Shown here: positions 22,884-34,846 of the stretch, in pieces
Position numbering within the stretch: position 1 is the first letter of the stretch
Layout: every line of letters starts with the position of its first letter
NCBI GenBank assembly: GCA_030522415.1
Contig: CM060125.1
Coordinates: forward strand, 30,130,667 to 30,194,666
Direction of reading: 5' to 3'
Length of the DNA stretch: 64,000 nt
Source: Channallabes apus
Lineage: Eukaryota; Chordata; Actinopteri; Siluriformes; Clariidae
Translations under genes and position numbers: made by a program
The notes under the pieces: model-generated
Seen by the model: the letters and a program-made list of their open reading frames with translations, nothing else
The model's database searches: none
Told to the model about the DNA's origin: nothing

Positions 22884-24719
22884 GGGGTAATTTTGAAAGA
22901 AATGCCCCTGGGCTGGGTTCTACATGGACACTTGACACTTTGTCCACGAAATGGGAAACACATGTCAATGCTCTGGTTTAACCACTACAGAAAACCTGCA
23001 TGTAACGAATCTACTGTGGTCATACTGCCGGACTTATGCTTCCTCTAAACGAGGGCATTAGTAATAAAATGATAATGACACGATAAGGGAATTCTGCAAA
23101 CAGCACAGATGTTTAAAAGTGTAATGTTATTATGCTAAAAGAATTTAATATTTAATCTGCTGTACAGACTGTAAATCTCACTGAAATGATTAGTATTGTC
23201 TTTGGATTTGTCAAGTTTATTTGTGCGTGAAGAAAATCTTGTCAAATTTTTCTGGTGGTTGTTGTGTATTGACTGTGTGTGTGCACGCGCATAATCGTCA
23301 CATCTTTCATCAGACCCATTATGTGATGACATGGTCTTTTTGAACAAGTTTTCTAGACTAATATCTGTGATTGCATAATTCACTTATGTGCATTACATTG
23401 TCTTCTTTTCCACCTGATTGTCCTTAATCACTTTAATCAACTGGTAAATTCGATAATTCTGTGCTTAGGGGGAAATAATGTGCTTTTGCTCCATGGACAC
23501 ACTGATGACAGATAATAAGAGAGAATGTTTACACTGACATTTGCTTAGAATAAATGAGATTCAGAATAAATCCAGTTGGTGCATGTAAATACCACATGTT
23601 GAAGCAACAACTTCTAAAATCTGTTTAATTTTTTTGCACATAAGTGACAATGTGTCATTGTTGACCAGAAATCTCATCAATGATGTCATTATTTTCATAA
23701 TTATAGTAATAATTAGTCAAATACCAACTGAAATGTGATTGGCTATTGTCTGTTTGTTTGGGGATGAAAAAAAACAGCAAAAGCTAATTTATCACATGGT
23801 CCATAAAAACCCACATCTGAGTCGCAAATTTAAATCGCCTTGATACATAATTCTGGTAAAGCAGTTATTTGAAATTTATAGCTTTTATAAGGCTTTTCTG
23901 TTCAGAGTAAGCTACTGAAATGAAACACCACATACATTGGACTAATCAAGTTATGTCAATCCAATCAAGAAAAAAAAAAAAAACTGAATTTTTGGACCCC
24001 AAAATGACAAATAAAAATGTCTAAAGAACCTTTAAACACAAAATGCATGGATGCCTAAAAAGTGCAATTTGCAGTGTCTCTAATATATTTTCTCCTGGTT
24101 AAGTGATTTTCTATTTCCATATTAGCTAGGTCTGTCCACATGGCACAACAGTGAGCATGTTTGTAACATTAATGTGCTCTTCACAAAATTCAGTCCCCAC
24201 AATTACAACAATACCAGAATATGTGTGTATTTCTGCAGGACTAATAGTCACCTGAATACGGCTAGAAAATCTTTCACGCCTTAAATCTTTATGAAAATAG
24301 TTACATGTAGTCAGACCACAACTGGTCGTCGTGTGACCCTTCATATACGTAGGAAAAGTAGGAAAACATGGCTAATCATAACAGCTCTTCCGCACATTTT
24401 ATATATATTTAAATTCGGTTGTCGCAAATTTAACTGTAGTAAAAAACCAAGTTCACCTCTGTATAAAAACAGTACAATTCTAAACAGCTAAATTGGAGAG
24501 AAGGTGAAAGGCATGTGACTTAAATCAATGTACAAATTTCTAACAAATGAAACTCGGTAGTTTTTCAATGCTCCACAGCGACATAGAAATGTAACAACAA
24601 TGGGAACCCAGCTCCAGTTTTTTTAAAAAGGCTTGAATAAGTGTGTTTGGCAAATTTGTAGAACAGAACAGATGGTGCGTCTGAGTGATGACGGGTCTGT
24701 GATGGACAAAAGAGCGATC
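22884..24719. other. Gene-free interval between zfyve26 and rdh12
   Basis: AT-rich, with a poly-A run near 23970 and no ORF of convincing composition. The portion next to 24719 must include the rdh12 3' UTR (minus strand), but no clear poly(A) signal was chosen. Confidence 0.5.
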
Positions 24720-27439
24720 TCAGTCCCATTCGATACCGAGGAGGTTGCAGCTGGCGTCCCACAACCTCCGCGCGGTTTCATCACAGCGGCCCTGAGGAGC
24801 GATGGAGGCTGGAGCACAGTCACTGAGAAAGGGAATATATTTATTAACCCATATTACTCAAACATGAATCCATTGTTTCATTCTACGAAAGAAGCTAACC
24901 ACAAGCTATATTTTAAAATATGATGTTAAAGTTGCACACACACACACAATCCTATTGCATTTATCAGCATGATCTTTCAGTTTACAATACCATAAAAAAC
25001 ACTTGTGTGCCTGTAATTTTGGAATGCAGTGTAGTTTAAATTAGGTTTGTTTCTAAAAATACACCCTACCTAAAGTGCTTTCCTGTGACGGAGTGCAGTT
25101 CCTCAGCCACTGCACAGTAGATGGAGGTCTGCGCTCCCTCCTGTGCCGTTTTCAGGAACGTGGAAAACAGCGCGAACATCAACGACATCACTGTGGAGTG
25201 GCGCACCAAATCGGACCTTACCGTCCCCGGGTGCACCGAGTTCACCGTAACATTCAAATCTGGTGTGAATAGAGTCAGCATTAAGAATGGTGCAACAAAG
25301 AGAGAAAATCATTGCATGCATTCTGAGTGGTCAGCTCTGACAGCTCCAAGTCACAAGTTTATTAGAACGCACTACTTTTGACACATTCATTCAACAGCTC
25401 ATTCACAGGGATGTCACATGGTAAAATCCTAAGGGGTCTCCAGAGTGAGTACGTCATAACAGATTAAAGGCTATTGTTCAAGAGAAGTCAAACAACTGTG
25501 GACGTGGAAAGTAACCGAGTTCCCTGTGCTAACTATAGTTACAATAGTTACTGTTAGGTCATGTCTTATTCCAGAATTATTTTACTTGAATCTGCCTTGT
25601 TGTGTTCTACAAATACATTCCTGCATTGAAGTAGGAATTGCCTAATGCTTAATTGTTAGACTCCATCATGTTATATCTTGTATCTATCTCTCGGTGTACC
25701 TGATAGCTTGCGTGCTAGCTCCCTGGTGAACAGCACATTAGCCAGTTTGCTCTGGCAGTAAGCGAGGCCGCTGTTGTAGCTCCCCTGACTGTGCAGGTCG
25801 TGGAATCGGATCCAGCCGAAATAATGCGCCAGGGACGAAACGACTATGATGCGGGATGGTGCGCTGCGCTTTAACACCCCAATCAGCAGATAGGTCAACA
25901 GGAAGTGACCTAAGATCAGAACATGCTGATTAGCATCTATGCTTTTATTAAGATTTTATAATACCACCACAGTAAACACATTTATTATTAAAAAAAAAGC
26001 AATAATCTTTTATGATTATAACTTAATATTATTATTGTTATTATTATTATTATCTTGTATGATCTTTCTGTTTAATACTCTTATTGTCAGGAAGAAATTT
26101 GTCTCACCGAGGTGATTGACTCCCAGGTGCATCTCGAAGCCGTCTGCAGTCTTCATGTAAGGACACATCATCACTCCGGCGTTGTTAATCAAGATGTGCA
26201 GGTGACTCACCTCTGTGTAATGAGAGAAAGTGATGAGACATTTGCAAGAAGTGCACTTATTAGGAAATTATACTGACTTGATAACTAAACCACAAGAAAG
26301 AGTGCACAGTTTGGTACGTTTATAAACGGCTGACTTGGATGAGAAATCATACCAGATTGCAATGTGTCCTGGGAAATTCTGCACTGCTAATTATAAAACA
26401 GTGTGCACACGTGTGTTTGTGCATATACACCTCGGAGGAATTTTTGTGCAAATGCCCGTATTGAGTAGGTATCCGCCAGGTCGAGTTCTCGCACCTCCAC
26501 CTGGGCACCGCCCACACGTGTGCGGATCTCTGCCGCCGCCTCCTCACCTTTCTCTACATCCCGACAAGCCATAATCACCCGTGCACCTGCAGGTTAAAAA
26601 AAGTTGTGTTTTTTTTTTTTTTTTTAATCACTCTAATATCGAACACAATGAAGATTTTAAATGGCAAGTTAAAATTTCTTTAACATTGTGTCTTTAATCC
26701 ATACTACTATAAGATTCCACAATATCTGACCTGACAATAGAGCAAAGCCATGTTTTAGATTAAAGTGACTGTGTGTTTCTAAATGAAATTAGTGTTAATC
26801 AGCAATCATAGTGTATCATTTGCACGTCTCTCACCGCGTGTAGCCAGGTCCAGCGCCGTCTCTTTCCCAATCCCTGTGTTCGCTCCTGTAATAAGCACTG
26901 TCTTCCCGTCCAGACGTGCTGTGGACACACACACTCCACCTGCTGCATATTTCCTATACACAAACACACACACACAATGAGGTTTGGAATTAAATATTGT
27001 ATACTGGGTCTTGTTGTTAACCTGTATATACATATACAGTCCTGATATCCTGATAAATAAGACGTATAAAACGTTGTTGTGTCTTGAAATGTTTCCCAAT
27101 ACTTCACTCACTCATCATCTATACCACTTTATCTTGTACAAGGTCGTGGGGGGCCTGGAGCCTATCCTAACAGACTTAGGGAACGAGTTGGGGTACACCC
27201 TGGATGGGGTGCCAATCCATCAAAAGGCACACACATACACACGCTTCTTTACACACTATGGGCAATTTGGGAACGCCAGTTAGCCTAACCTGCATGTCTT
27301 TGCACTGTGGCAGGAAACCAGTGGAAACCCACTAAGCTCAGAGAGGACATGCAAACTTCATGCACACAGAGGCGGAAATCGAACCGGAACCCTGGAGGTG
27401 CAAGTGCTAACCACTATGCCGCACCAATACTCTACATCA

Positions 27440-27501
<62 letters not shown>

Positions 27502-28392
27502 ATTAAAGAAGAAAGCTGTATTTGGCACATATGCATTAAATTCATTGTGAAACTAATTTCTTCACCACACATCCCAGCTTGTTGGCTCAAGGTATGTGAC
27601 AGAACGCAGGGGGTAGGTCAGTGGTTAAGGCATTGGACTACAGTTCGGAAGATCCCAGGTTCAAACCCCACAACCACCAAGTTGGGCCCTTGAGCAAGGC
27701 CCTTAACCCTCAGCTGCTCAGATGTATAATGAGATAAAAATGTAAGTCGCTCTGGATAAGAGCGTCTGCCAAATGACTAAATGTAAATGTTTGTTGCAAC
27801 AGAGATGAGGAACAACAAAGTTTTGGGAGATGTCAGATCTGTTTTATTTATTTTATCTGTGAGTAATGTTTTACTCATAAATTAAACATACTGTAAAAGG
27901 GTCTATGTTTAAGAGAATTTGTGTTGGAATGTTTGTTCATTTATAAAGACATTGTGATTTTCTGCTCATTAGCCTGCTGCTTCTTGATCATACGACCGCA
28001 CGAAACCTCAGCAACCAATCACATTGCGTTCTGCATAATGAGGCTGCGCATGCATAATTAACCCCGCCCCGCGAAGGGCTCTTATTGGTCGGTTTCCAAA
28101 GCGGATCATATTTATATTCGGCGGGGGCGGTTACTATAGCAATAATTTGGAGGAAAAAAATGACTCAATAAATCTATAAAAATATTTTTTTTAAATCAGA
28201 ACACCCAATACCTTTAATTTATTAAGAGATATTTAAATGCCTTTCCTCGTGCACGAGCCAGTGAGTTACTGTTCTAAATAATTATGTCAGATAATAACAG
28301 TGCATCTACCTGATGTGAGTCGACATCAGCCTCAGGATTAACGCCACGACCCCGGTGCCCACCACGACCACCATCATCATCATCATCATCAT
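24720..28392 (-). CDS. rdh12: Retinol dehydrogenase (RDH12-like short-chain dehydrogenase), complete, 7 exons, 321 aa
   Basis: NADP(H)-dependent microsomal retinal/retinol oxidoreductase of the SDR7C family. Exons (minus, in order): 28310-28392, 26835-26953, 26431-26586, 26108-26212, 25700-25909, 25070-25259, 24720-24822. All are GT-AG with consistent phases, 966 nt in total. The N-terminus is an unusual run of seven Met followed by a hydrophobic anchor ([13 protein letters not shown]). Visible motifs: cofactor loop TGANTGIG (50-57), NNAG (129-132), catalytic Ser around 180 (VVSS), YCQSK (205-209) and SVHPGTV. The end is LLGIEWD-stop. Length is close to RDH11/12 (about 316-318 aa as I recall). 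The choice of rdh12 over rdh11 rests on being adjacent and opposite to zfyve26, as in human. A phylogeny would be needed to separate them firmly. It is head-to-head with vti1b. Confidence 0.93.
27106..27425 (+). repeat. Interspersed fish repeat in rdh12 intron 1
   Basis: It carries GGCCTGGAGCCTATCC ... CACCCTGGATGGGGTGCCAA ... GGGCAATTTGGGAACGCCAG ... TGCATGTCTTTGCA ... CCCTGGAGGTGCAAGTGCTAACCACTATGCCGC. The 3' half matches the block order at 1-175, showing it is one dispersed family. No coding sequence. Confidence 0.75.
27443..27498. repeat. (TA)n microsatellite
   Basis: About 28 uninterrupted TA units in rdh12 intron 1. Confidence 0.95.
27608..27790 (+). mobile_element. tRNA-derived SINE, full length
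   Basis: The head looks like a tRNA with an A-box-like GGTAGGTCAGTGGTTAAGG and a B-box GGTTCAAACCC about 40 bases on. The body has GGGCCCTTGAGCAAGGCCCT, and the tail GTCGCTCTGGATAAGAGCGT ... CAAATGACTAAATGTAAATG. The same tail occurs alone at 49508-49555 and in reverse near 60312-60410. Transcribed antisense to rdh12 if active. Confidence 0.85.
27985..28140. promoter_or_regulatory. GC-rich, CCAAT-box cluster inside rdh12 intron 1
   Basis: An island of higher GC in AT-rich DNA carries CAACCAATCACATTGCG (about 28011), CTTATTGGTCGG (inverted CCAAT, about 28081), a CCCCGCCCCGCG block and GGCGGGGGCGG. This is promoter-type content lying 170-325 bases downstream of rdh12 exon 1. No transcript start is visible. 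Confidence 0.4.
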
Positions 28393-29300
28393 GACGGAAA
28401 TAAACGGGGAAATGTAGCGCACGTGCAGTTCTAACCGTCAGCTATAAATCTGTGCGATGGATAATCTGCGAGCTTTCACCTCCTACTCGCTGAGCGCATG
28501 CACAGCATCATGGGAGTTGTAGTTTTCCTTGACCAAGGGCCCGTAGTCAAAATGTCCTCTGGACTAATCAGATCGCGCTGTCTCATCCGGGTATTCGGAG
28601 CTCAAACCAGGAAATAAGTTAAAATGTTTTTTTTTTTTTAAAAAACACTAAAATATTTTTAAAACCTGCGATACAACAACGTAAATCTGATTCGGTTGAT
28701 CGAAGCTGCACTAAACAAATTTCCTAAGATTTAAGTTTATGGCAAACCAATATATCTCATATAAACCAGACATAACAGTGATTTAACGCTGAAGTGTAGA
28801 TCACGTGATTATTCTTTTATTCACAAATTTCAGGGGGAAAAAATTGTCAGGTATATAGTTTTATTTCACATTAAAAAAAACTAAATAAAAATAAAAACCC
28901 AACAAAATGTTTTGACTATAACTACATAACCCACAATCCATTGCTGTGCGAAAGGCGGCCTAGAGTTACTTGATTATTTTTGCGTAAATATAAAGTTCGT
29001 TTTCTGTCTTTCTAAAGAAAGATACATTATATTTGAAGAAGGCACACCGCTTATATTGATAAAACGTTAACATCCTGTTTAAAAAAAAGCATATAATATA
29101 TGCTGTAAATGTGCCTGTCTGCTGATTTTACCTCAGGCAGAGTACAGGACACCTACTGAAATCCCGGAAGCGGAGTTCCTCCAGGATGTTGTGATAGAGA
29201 CAGTGGCGACTGAAAAACCGGGATTTCTGCTTCATATTTGTGCTGAACAACTTGTTGTTTTTAGAAACATTGCAGGGTTTAAGTGTTTAAAATCGGAAGA
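28393..29300. promoter_or_regulatory. Shared upstream region of rdh12 (-) and vti1b (+)
   Basis: The 908 bases separate two divergent start codons. On the rdh12 side, 28505-28524 (GCATCATGGGAGTTGTAGTT) is the reverse complement of a ZNF143/THAP11-type site (ACTACAACTCCCATGATGC). On the vti1b side there is an ETS-type CCGGAAGCG at 29164-29172 and a TCACGTGA E-box at 28801-28808. No TATA box is obvious. Whether one bidirectional promoter or two separate ones exist cannot be told. Confidence 0.5.
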
Positions 29301-31450
29301 ATGTCGTCGGAGGAGTTTGAGAAGCTTCAGGAGGTGTACAGGTCTCTGTATGAGGAACTGAAACAGCTCTCCGAACGAGTCACGCGCGCCCAAGGAGGTA
29401 AATACCACCAGTTCTAAAAGTGATTGTGATAGAAAACAACAGCAACATGCGACGTCTCATTTGTTTATAACCCATTCATTTGCGCTGTGCATTACGGTAA
29501 ATATTAGCCGGTGCGTTGTAAGGTTTTAGGTGTGTGTCGATAATCGGTTATCAGTGATATACCGCGATGTTTATTGTACCGATATCTTGTTGATTTAACA
29601 CCTCATGTGGCGATAAACCCCCAGGATGCATAAACTCCCCTGTTACAGAGTCTCTGACCCCGGACACGGCTTCCTTAAATGCTAAATCTTTATGGTATCA
29701 ATGATTTCACACCTTTTATTATTATTGAAGAATCCCCTGTACGTGTCCCCTGAATAATCTGACCACAGAGAAATTATTGCTCAATAAAATGTATCGTACA
29801 TCAGCGTGTGAGTGTTGGTGTTACATAAAATTAAACTTCCTGACCAATCCGAATCCAGAATTTAAGAGGATTGTGGTGAAATAGAGCAAATTAAATATGG
29901 TGCGTCCTGGTACATCACACAGAATCATTCATACAGACACACAAAAGATGTTTGAATCATCTCATTTTTGTGAATAATTTGCTCTCAGAGGAGAAGAAGA
30001 AACTGGTGCGAGGGTTCGATGAGCGCCACGGAGAGGCACAGGAGTTGGTAAGTAAAGTTACACACACACACACACGCACACACACACGATAACTGATGCA
30101 GAACTGACTCAAAGAATTACGCACGAATAGTGTCTGTAGGAGCCGTCACACCTTTATACGGTGCATAGCGTATGCTGTTATAGTGAAAGAGTCCACTAAC
30201 ATTAATCTTGACATATTTAATTTCTCTGATTTTATACAAAGTTGACGCATCAATGCTTTATCAAACTTCTCTGTCCTGAACATGTAGACAAACTTTAAGT
30301 TACAGTTTTACTCCTGACTCTTACGAATTCCATCACTGTGTCAGTGATTTGTATGAAGTGTCAAGTCCTTGTAAATCAACCGTTACTATAGAAATGAAAA
30401 TGTCTTAGGGAGTGCAAGAGTGTCATTTAGTGGTAGTAGGGTTTTTTTTCAGCAGGAGGAAGAAATGCCTGATATTAAACAGATTGTTGCACAAATTTTT
30501 ACTTTTTTATATATATATATATATATATATAGATATATAGATATATAGATATGTGGAACCTCGGATTACGAGCATAAATCGTTCCGGAAGCAGAACAATC
30601 ACACTCTATATGCATTATTTTTTTGTTTTACTTCATTTTCATTTCCTTTGTCAGTAACCTGCGGTATAAATGAATTAATTCAATTTCTGAAGGTCGGTTG
30701 TGAAGATCAACAGGACCAAATAAAAAAAACTATATATTTTTTGTAGAATTTCTTTAATATTTTTTAGTAGTAAAATGGCTGGTTATCCCCCCCAAGATCG
30801 CTCTTGGTTCTTTCAGTCCTGTTTTGTGTGTCAACATGTCAAATGTTTGGTTTAAAACAAACACTCAGTACGGGTAATGTTATAATTTCTGAATCCTGTA
30901 TCACATCAGTGACTGGCGTTTTAAAATTATTATTGAAGCATTTTAAAACATTGCAAACTATCTTAATCACATCATCAGACACTTTAAAATGTGAGTTCAG
31001 TATCAAGCCTGTTGCCATATCTCATTACACTCAGTAGGGGGCAGCAGAGTATCATTTAAAGCTGTCTGATGTACAGTTAGGCCCTTGTTCAGGGATGATC
31101 AGTTTTATCAGTTTTATCTCATGTCCTCTCACATCCGTGTCTTGTTATCGTCCCTGTCCCAGCTGAAGGATATGGAGCAGGAACTTATCGGCGCCCCGTC
31201 CTCTTTCAGGAACTCCATGTCCTCCAAAGTGCGGCTGTACCACAGAGACCTGGGGAAGCTGCAGCGCCATGTGCATGCCTCGGACATCGGATTCGGCTTC
31301 CCATCGCGGACGGGAGACAGCGTGCATGGCAGCGTCTATGCTGATCAGAACGAGCGCAGTGTAAGTGGACAAAAAAAGGAGATTTGTACTGAGTGCTGGC
31401 TAAGAGGCAAGATGTTTGGATATTATGTTTTAGGAGTTTTTGTAATAAAT

Positions 31451-31489
<39 letters not shown>

Positions 31490-34400
31490 CTTCAGACTGA
31501 GCAGCAGGCTCAGCGAACGTTACTGATCCAGGGCACGGAGTCCCTAAACAACGCCAGCCAGAGCATCGCACGCAGTCAGCGCATCGCTGTTGAGAGCGAA
31601 CATATTGGGACAGACATCATCGAGGAGCTCGGGCAGCAGAGAGAGCAGCTCGACCGCACCCGAGACAGGGTGAGGCACAGAGCAGGGGGACGGGGACTAA
31701 TCCTTACTAAATGCATAGAGTTATAGGGTTATATAAGCAGTATAATTAGCATTTACATATAGAATAATAATATTAATACAGGTAGTCCCCGATTTACGAA
31801 TTATTTCTCTTCCGGGAGCCCATTCATAAGTCCGATTTGTTCTTAAGTCTGATAATGTGAGTCTTGTACGCCTTTGACACAAATGTAATGCATACCAATC
31901 ACAAGGGGATCCACAGACGCCATTTTGTCTCAGAGCTGTTTTCGACTGTGTTGGACTGAATTGAACTGTTTTGTTGAGGATTTTCGCAAATTATTATTAT
32001 TCACCATCAGGACAGCTTTACAGGACGGAGATTTTCTATCATCGTGCTCCCGGACTGATTCATTGAAACCACTGAGGCCGACTCATTTCTCCCGCACACA
32101 CGCATACACACAATATACCGGACTTTAGACATTTTATACACTCACTTAAACACTGAAAATATTGTACAGTGGAACCTTGGATTACGAGCTTAATTTGTTC
32201 CGGAAGCGGCTCGTCTTCCAAAACATAAACCAAAGCAAATTTTCCCATGGGAAATAATGTAAATTCAAATTATTCGTTCCACAGCGCAAAAAAAGAAATG
32301 CATAAAAATAATTTAACACAAAATATAAAGTAAAAATAAAGCAAATTAACCTGCACTTTACCTTAAAAAAAAAAGTAAAAATAAATCCAGACAGATAAGT
32401 GTTTCCGTTAGTGTTTGTGCACAGCGCTGTGTATGTGTGTGTTGTGCGCGCAGGCGCTGTGTGTGTGTGAAACTTAAGTAAGAGGAGAGTAGAAATCTGA
32501 CACCCCTCTCCCTCCCGCTCGGCGTCAAAAAAAGAAGCGCATCGATGATATATGATACTCAGTGCTCGTAAACCAAGACTTGTTTGTTTTTCAAGTCAAA
32601 ATTTATAAAAAATCTTTGCTCGTCTTGCGGAACACTCGTAAACACTCGCAATCTGAGGTTTCACTGTACATAATTGTAAATATTGGTATCTGGTGCATGA
32701 TGTGTCTATAGTTTGTACAATACATGCGATTGAACTGGGAGTAAAACCGCGGTGAGGTTGGGGACGACCTGTATCAGTTTTATGAACATCATAATTAAAT
32801 AATATAAGGCAATTATTAATAGCAGTATAACGAATCGACATTTGTAGCTGGTGATGGTCTTCAGAGATGTGGACAGATGGAAGGAAATATTTATTATTGT
32901 TAATTTTTTCATTAGTTTGCATAGTAATTAAATGTAATAATTATGTGTAATACAGTGGTTTGCAAAAGTATTCGGCCCCCTTGAACTTTTCCACATTTTG
33001 TCACATTACAGCCACAAACATGATTCAATTTTATTGGAATTCCACGTGAAAGACCAATACAAAATGGTGTACACGTGAGAAGTGGAACGAAAATCATACA
33101 TGATTCCAAACATTTTTTACAAATAAATAACTGAAAAGTGGGGTGTGCGTAATTATTCAGCCCCCTTTGGTCTGAGTGCAGTCAGTTGGCCATAGACATT
33201 GCCTGATGAGTGCTAATGACTAAATAGAGCGCACCTGTGTGTAATCTAATGTCAGTACAAATACAGCTGCTCTGTGACGGCCTCAGAGGTTGTCTAAGAG
33301 AATATTGGGAGCCAGAACACCATGAAGTCCAAAGAACACACCAGACAGGTCAGGGATAAAGTTATTGAGAAATTTAAAGCAGGCTTAGGCTACAAAAAGA
33401 TTTCCAAAGCCTTGAACATCCCACGGAGCCACTGTTCAAGCGATCATTCAGAAATGGAAGGAGTATGGCATAACTGTAAACCTACCGAGACAAGGCTGTC
33501 CACCTAAACTCACAGGCAGAACAAGGAGAGCGCTGATCAGAAATGCAGCCAAGAGGCCCATGGTGACTCTGGACGAGCTGCAGAGATCTACAGCTCAGGT
33601 GGGGGAATCTGTCCATAGGACAACTATTAGTCGTGCACTGCACTAAGTTGGCCTTTATGGAAGAGTGGCAAGAAGAAAGCCATTGTTAACAGAAAACCAT
33701 AAGAAGTCCCGTTTGCACAGCAAACATGTGGAAGAAGGTGCTCTGGTCAGATGAGACCAAAATGGAACTTTTTGGCCAAAATGCAAAACGCTATGTGTGG
33801 TGGAAAACTAACACTGCACATCACTCTGAACACACCATCCCCACTGTCAAATATGGTGGTGGCAGCATCATGCTCTGGGGGTGCTTCTCTTCAGCAGGGA
33901 CAGGGAAGCTGGTCAGAGTTGGTGGGAAGATGGATGGAGCCAAATACAGGGCAATCTTGGAAGAAAACCTCTTGGAGTCTGCAAAAGACTTGAGACTGGG
34001 GCAGAGGTTCACCTTCCAGCAGGACAACGACCCTAAACATAAAGCCAGGGCAACAATGGAATGGTTTAAAACAAAACATATCCATGTGTTAGAATGGCCC
34101 AGACAAAGTCCAGATCTAAATCCAATCGAGAATCTGTGGCAAGATCTGAAAACTGCTGTTCACAAACGCTGTCCATCTAATCTGACTGAGCTGGAGCTGT
34201 TTTGCAAAGAAGAATGGGCGAGGATTTCAGTCTCTAGATGTGCAAAGCTGGTAGAGACACACCCTAAAAGACTGGCAGCTGGAATTGCAGCAAAAGGTGG
34301 TTCTACAAAGTATTGACTCAGGGGGCTGAATAATTACGCACACCCCACTTTGCAGTTATTTATTTGTAAAAAATGTTTGGAATCATGTATGATTTTCATT

Positions 34401-34846
34401 CCACTTCTCACGTGTACACCACTTTGTATTGGTCTTCAAGTGGAATTCCAATAAAATTGATTCATGTCTGTGGCTGTAATGTGACCAAATGTGGAAAAGT
34501 TCAAGGGGGCCGAATACTTTTGCAAGCCACTGTACATGTATTGGCTTTACTGGGAGTGTTGTTAATAACAATAATAATAATTAGTAATGTCATCTCCTTC
34601 AGCTGGTTCACACCGGAGAGAACCTGAGCCGCAGCAGAAAAATCTTGCGCACCATGTCTCGCAGGTGAGCTCCACCTCCCACATACACACGCACACATGT
34701 ACAAACTTGCTAGTGTGCACTTAATTCACACAAGCTTCCGATCTTCTGACAGACTGATGACAAACAAGCTGCTGCTGGGGATCATCATCATCATGGAGCT
34801 GGCCATACTGGGAGCTGTGGTCTACCTCAAGTTCTTCCGGCACTGA
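29301..34846 (+). CDS. vti1b: vti1b (v-SNARE Vti1b), complete, 6 exons, 227 aa
   Basis: Qb-SNARE acting in late endosome/lysosome and TGN-endosome fusion. Exons: 29301-29397, 29989-30047, 31163-31360, 31496-31669, 34603-34664, 34753-34846; all GT-AG, phases consistent, 684 nt. The N-terminal Habc-type helices begin MSSEEFEKLQEVYRSLYEEL. The SNARE motif lies in exons 4-5 (TEQQAQRTLLIQGTESL through EELGQQREQLDRTRDRLVHTGENLSRSRKILRTMSRR), with Asp (TRDR) where many Qb-SNAREs have the zero-layer Gln; this is also the case in known Vti1b as I recall. The tail anchor is LLLGIIIIMELAILGAVVYL, followed by the short lumenal end KFFRH. Human VTI1B is about 232 aa, so this is full length. The start codon sits in TCGGAAGAATGT; the frame upstream holds no better Met. 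Intron 4 (2.9 kb) is mostly transposons. Confidence 0.96.
30048..31162 (+). other. vti1b intron 2 with simple repeats and a transposon fragment
   Basis: CA repeats follow the donor (30059-30088). A (TA)n tract at about 30509-30550 is followed by 30553-30615, which reads GTGGAACCTCGGATTACGAG and continues CGTTCCGGAAGCAGAAC. This is a terminal fragment of the transposon family seen at 32165, 54440 and 56513. The remainder is unrecognised. Confidence 0.6.
31777..32773. mobile_element. Non-autonomous DNA transposon (TACAGGTAGTCCCC ends), host of a nested element
   Basis: The left end TACAGGTAGTCCCCGATTTA and the right end GGTTGGGGACGACCTGTA are inverted and flanked by TA. About 1 kb. A second element with its own ends (32165-32668) sits inside it. 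No transposase is recognised. Confidence 0.7.
32165..32668. mobile_element. Short DNA transposon, TACAGTGGAACCTTGG family, copy 1
   Basis: The left end TACAGTGGAACCTTGGATTA with GAGC...TTGTTCCGGAAGC and the right end ...GCAATCTGAGGTTTCACTGTA are inverted repeats of about 40-50 bp. Interior: AT-rich, then a GT-rich part. Sister copies are at 54440 and 56513, with a fragment at 30553. It is nested in 31777-32773. Confidence 0.8.
32951..34534 (+). mobile_element. Tc1-like transposon with very long inverted repeats in vti1b intron 4
   Basis: Ends read TACAGTGGTTTGCAAAAGTA (left) and ...TACTTTTGCAAGCCACTGTA (right), each at a TA. The inverted repeats extend about 215-220 bp inward (to about 33170 and from about 34320) and are closely similar throughout. 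The interior is a full-length but broken transposase in gene sense. Confidence 0.93.
33322..34316 (+). pseudogene. Tc1-like transposase, frameshifted
   Basis: The N-terminal helix-turn-helix begins MKSKEHTRQVRDKVIEKF with YKKISKALNIPRS. Near 33428 a frameshift moves the continuation (homologous to the QKWKEYG part) into another frame, and an in-frame stop follows near 33643. The catalytic half is open from about 33726: the first Asp is in LWSDETK, the second in FQQDNDPKH, the Glu in SPDLNPIENLWQ. The C-terminus ends AAKGGSTKY. All three DDE residues are still readable, but the protein cannot be made in one piece. Confidence 0.9.

Noticed and set aside
27608..27680. A functional tRNA gene
   Set aside because: A- and B-box-like words are present, but the sequence continues into a SINE body and tail and the cloverleaf is not convincing.
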